Shown here one piece after another: positions 62,562 to 64,000 of a DNA stretch of 64,000 nucleotides (its first letter is position 1; the number at the start of each line of letters is the position of its first letter). This DNA is from Yamagishiella unicocca (taxonomy: Eukaryota > Chlorophyta > Chlorophyceae > Chlamydomonadales > Volvocaceae). The translations under genes and the position numbers were made by a program. Under the pieces are notes generated by a model. The model worked only from the letters and a program-made list of their open reading frames with translations, had not been told where the DNA came from and ran no database searches. The stretch is from NCBI GenBank assembly GCA_003116995.1, contig BDSL01000136.1, forward strand, positions 162,749-226,748, written 5' to 3'.

Positions 62562-63235
62562 ACCAAGGCGGGGACGACGGGAGCACCGATGAAGTCGTGG
62601 CTGGCACCCGAGTCGAGCAAGGCAGTAAGGGCGAGGTTGACAGCAGTGACAGGGATCACAGGCAACGAACCACCTGTCGAAAGGGAAGAAGCAACTGCCA
62701 AAGAAGAGACAAAGGGCTCAGAAGGCGGAGCGGAACAGGGCAGTGCGGCGTCGTACCAAAGCTCGGCGGCATAAGGCAGGCCAGGCAGGGTAACGGTACG
62801 ACCATCAACAGACAAGCCAGCAAACAGAGAAGTACCGGCAGCAAAGCGACGAAGACAACGCATACCTGAGAGGAGCGCGGCGCTGCGCGCGGCGACGTGA
62901 GCCGGAACCAAGAGGGCCAAGGCGGAGTCAGGTCGGCGACGCTTGCATGCACGGTAGTGAGAAAGCAATGAACGCAAGTGCGAAACGGTGGAGGGAACCG
63001 CCAGGATTGTGTGACCGCCAACATCAACGGAGGAGAAAGAACGACCGCGGGGCGCGAATAGGTTACAAGAAGAGTCGAAACCAGCGCAAACAGCGACGGC
63101 ATCAAACGTGAACGGGCGACCCACGGAAGTCTCCAACTCAGTTAATGCAGAAGGCAGCAGAGCCCGAACAGGGCGGCGAACAATCAAGGCAGGCGGTGGA
63201 GGCAACAACTCAGGCGAGGAACCCCCCGACAGCAC
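62423..63235 (-). pseudogene. Ty3/gypsy pol N-terminus: Dam-methyltransferase-like region and aspartic protease
   Basis: After a Pro-rich start, residues about 35-140 (GRPFTFDAVAVCAGFDSSCN, then SFSSVDVGGHTI and LLSHYRACKRRRPDSALALL) resemble the domain with a Dam-like adenine methyltransferase fold that some algal and other gypsy/DIRS-type polyproteins carry. The usual Asn-Pro-Pro catalytic box appears here as AVPS, so activity is unlikely. Near residue 210 comes the protease active site LLDSGASHDFI (Asp-Ser-Gly). The frame then drifts out of the protease fold, marking a frameshift near 62,540. The methyltransferase identification is a memory-based inference. Confidence 0.6.
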
Positions 63236-63247
63236 CTGAGCAACCCC

Positions 63248-63950
63248 CTATTTCCGCTTGGCGGCCTTGCGCGCGTTGTACGCAGCCTGCCCCGCAATCG
63301 CAGCCGGGCTAAGTTTGTCACACTGCGCGTAGGCGTGCTCCTTAGACCCGCAGGAGAAACACTGGTGGTCAGCAATCATCGCGCGAACCGTGCCCAGGGG
63401 CAGCGCGCGACCATGCTGATCAAAAAACTGCGTTAGCACGGCCAAGGGGTCCACTCCCATCGCCCCATCCGGCTGCCCACAGCCCCCGTGACGGCCACGG
63501 CCGGAGCGGCCGCTGCGGCCCCCCGACCCCCGCGACCCCCGCGACCCCCACGCGGAGCAACGGCAGCAGCAGCAGCGCGAGGAGCGCCACGCGGCTTCTT
63601 GGCAGGCGGCACGTCGTCGGCGTCGTCCTCAAAGTCGGGAACGGCCTGTAAGATGGCAGCGTGAGAGCGCAAAGAGGATTGGGTGCGCCGGCGGACGAAG
63701 GCCTTGGCTTCCTCGCCGATGGCATGCTGAACCAAGTCGGAATACGAGGAAAAGGGGCGGCCGTGAAAGTCAGACGCGCAGGCAGGTGCCAAGCTAGCGG
63801 AAAGGCCTTCCAGGAACCAAAACCGGCGTTCCTCCTCCGTCACCGAAGGGATTTCGGAGAGGATCGCCTCGAGTCGGCTCTGATAGGCAGCAACGGTCTC
63901 GCCGGAAGTCATGCGAAAGTGAAAGGTCACGAAGGCGATAACGTGCTTCA
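63248..63950 (-). pseudogene. Ty3/gypsy gag with zinc knuckle (frameshift; 5' end near window edge)
   Basis: From the right: a capsid-like region (MTSGETVAAYQSRLEAIL, RRFWFLEGLSASL, YSDLVQHAIGEEAKAF) typical of retrotransposon gag, then an Arg/Gly/Ala-rich linker, then a frame change near 63,455, and the CCHC knuckle CFSCGSKEHAYAQC (C-X2-C-X4-H-X4-C), ending KAAKRK at 63,248. Gag packages the element RNA. Its start lies at or beyond 63,930, and no LTR is visible before the window ends. Confidence 0.85.
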
Positions 63951-64000
63951 GTCTCTAAGTCTGGATTTGGGGCGCGAAGCGAATGGTAAGCGCATCGATA

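Noticed and set aside
1..64000. Bacterial operon or prophage reading of the window
   Set aside because: Introns with consistent phases, LINE and Ty3 retroelements and satellites rule out a prokaryotic genome.

Overview
The window looks like nuclear DNA from a eukaryote of the green lineage, most plausibly a GC-rich chlorophyte alga. The grounds are GT-AG spliceosomal introns, a plant-type NB-ARC/LRR receptor gene, an L1-type LINE, a Ty3/gypsy element and very abundant mini- and microsatellites. The species cannot be named from the sequence. Most of the window is repeat DNA; the only host genes modelled with confidence lie on the minus strand.

Layout. 1-3.2 kb: a 1.15-kb element with 20-bp terminal inverted repeats around a 170-bp dispersed repeat. 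3.2-19.3 kb: copies of a composite dispersed repeat and two almost identical L1-type LINEs, one 5'-truncated (5.5-9.3 kb) and one near full length (about 10.9-16.7 kb), plus an ORF-less LINE derivative and a tail-only copy joined head-to-tail at LINE 3' ends. 19.3-22.6 kb: degenerate repeats, a possible first exon and a decayed LINE fragment. 23.2-26.1 kb: a hydrolase-only gene in a segmental duplication. 26.1-27.3 kb: a second TIR element. 28.4-39.8 kb: GC-rich dispersed repeats, a divergent LINE 3' half (31.3-33.2 kb) and a 1-kb purine triplet tract.

39.8-46.4 kb holds the most notable gene: at least nine exons, all in phase, coding for a SERAC1-like alpha/beta-hydrolase fused to a complete NB-ARC domain and leucine-rich repeats. 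This is the HNL (hydrolase-NBS-LRR) architecture known from liverworts. A direct duplicate of its 5' half lies about 21 kb away at 23.2-25.0 kb; it keeps the hydrolase exons but ends in a short alternative exon with a stop, giving a compact hydrolase-only paralogue.

47.5-60 kb is a large inverted-repeat structure: a 70-bp satellite array, a DUF3987-like primase/helicase-type gene fragment, a G-rich 80-bp minisatellite, a 311-bp triplication, an inverted and diverged second copy of the gene fragment (carrying a LINE-tail insertion), and the same 70-bp satellite in reverse. 60-64 kb is a decayed Ty3/gypsy element on the minus strand: gag with zinc knuckle, a possible Dam-methyltransferase-like domain, protease, then (RT/RNase H deleted) the integrase core fused to a PHD finger. 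No rRNA, tRNA or CRISPR array was recognised.
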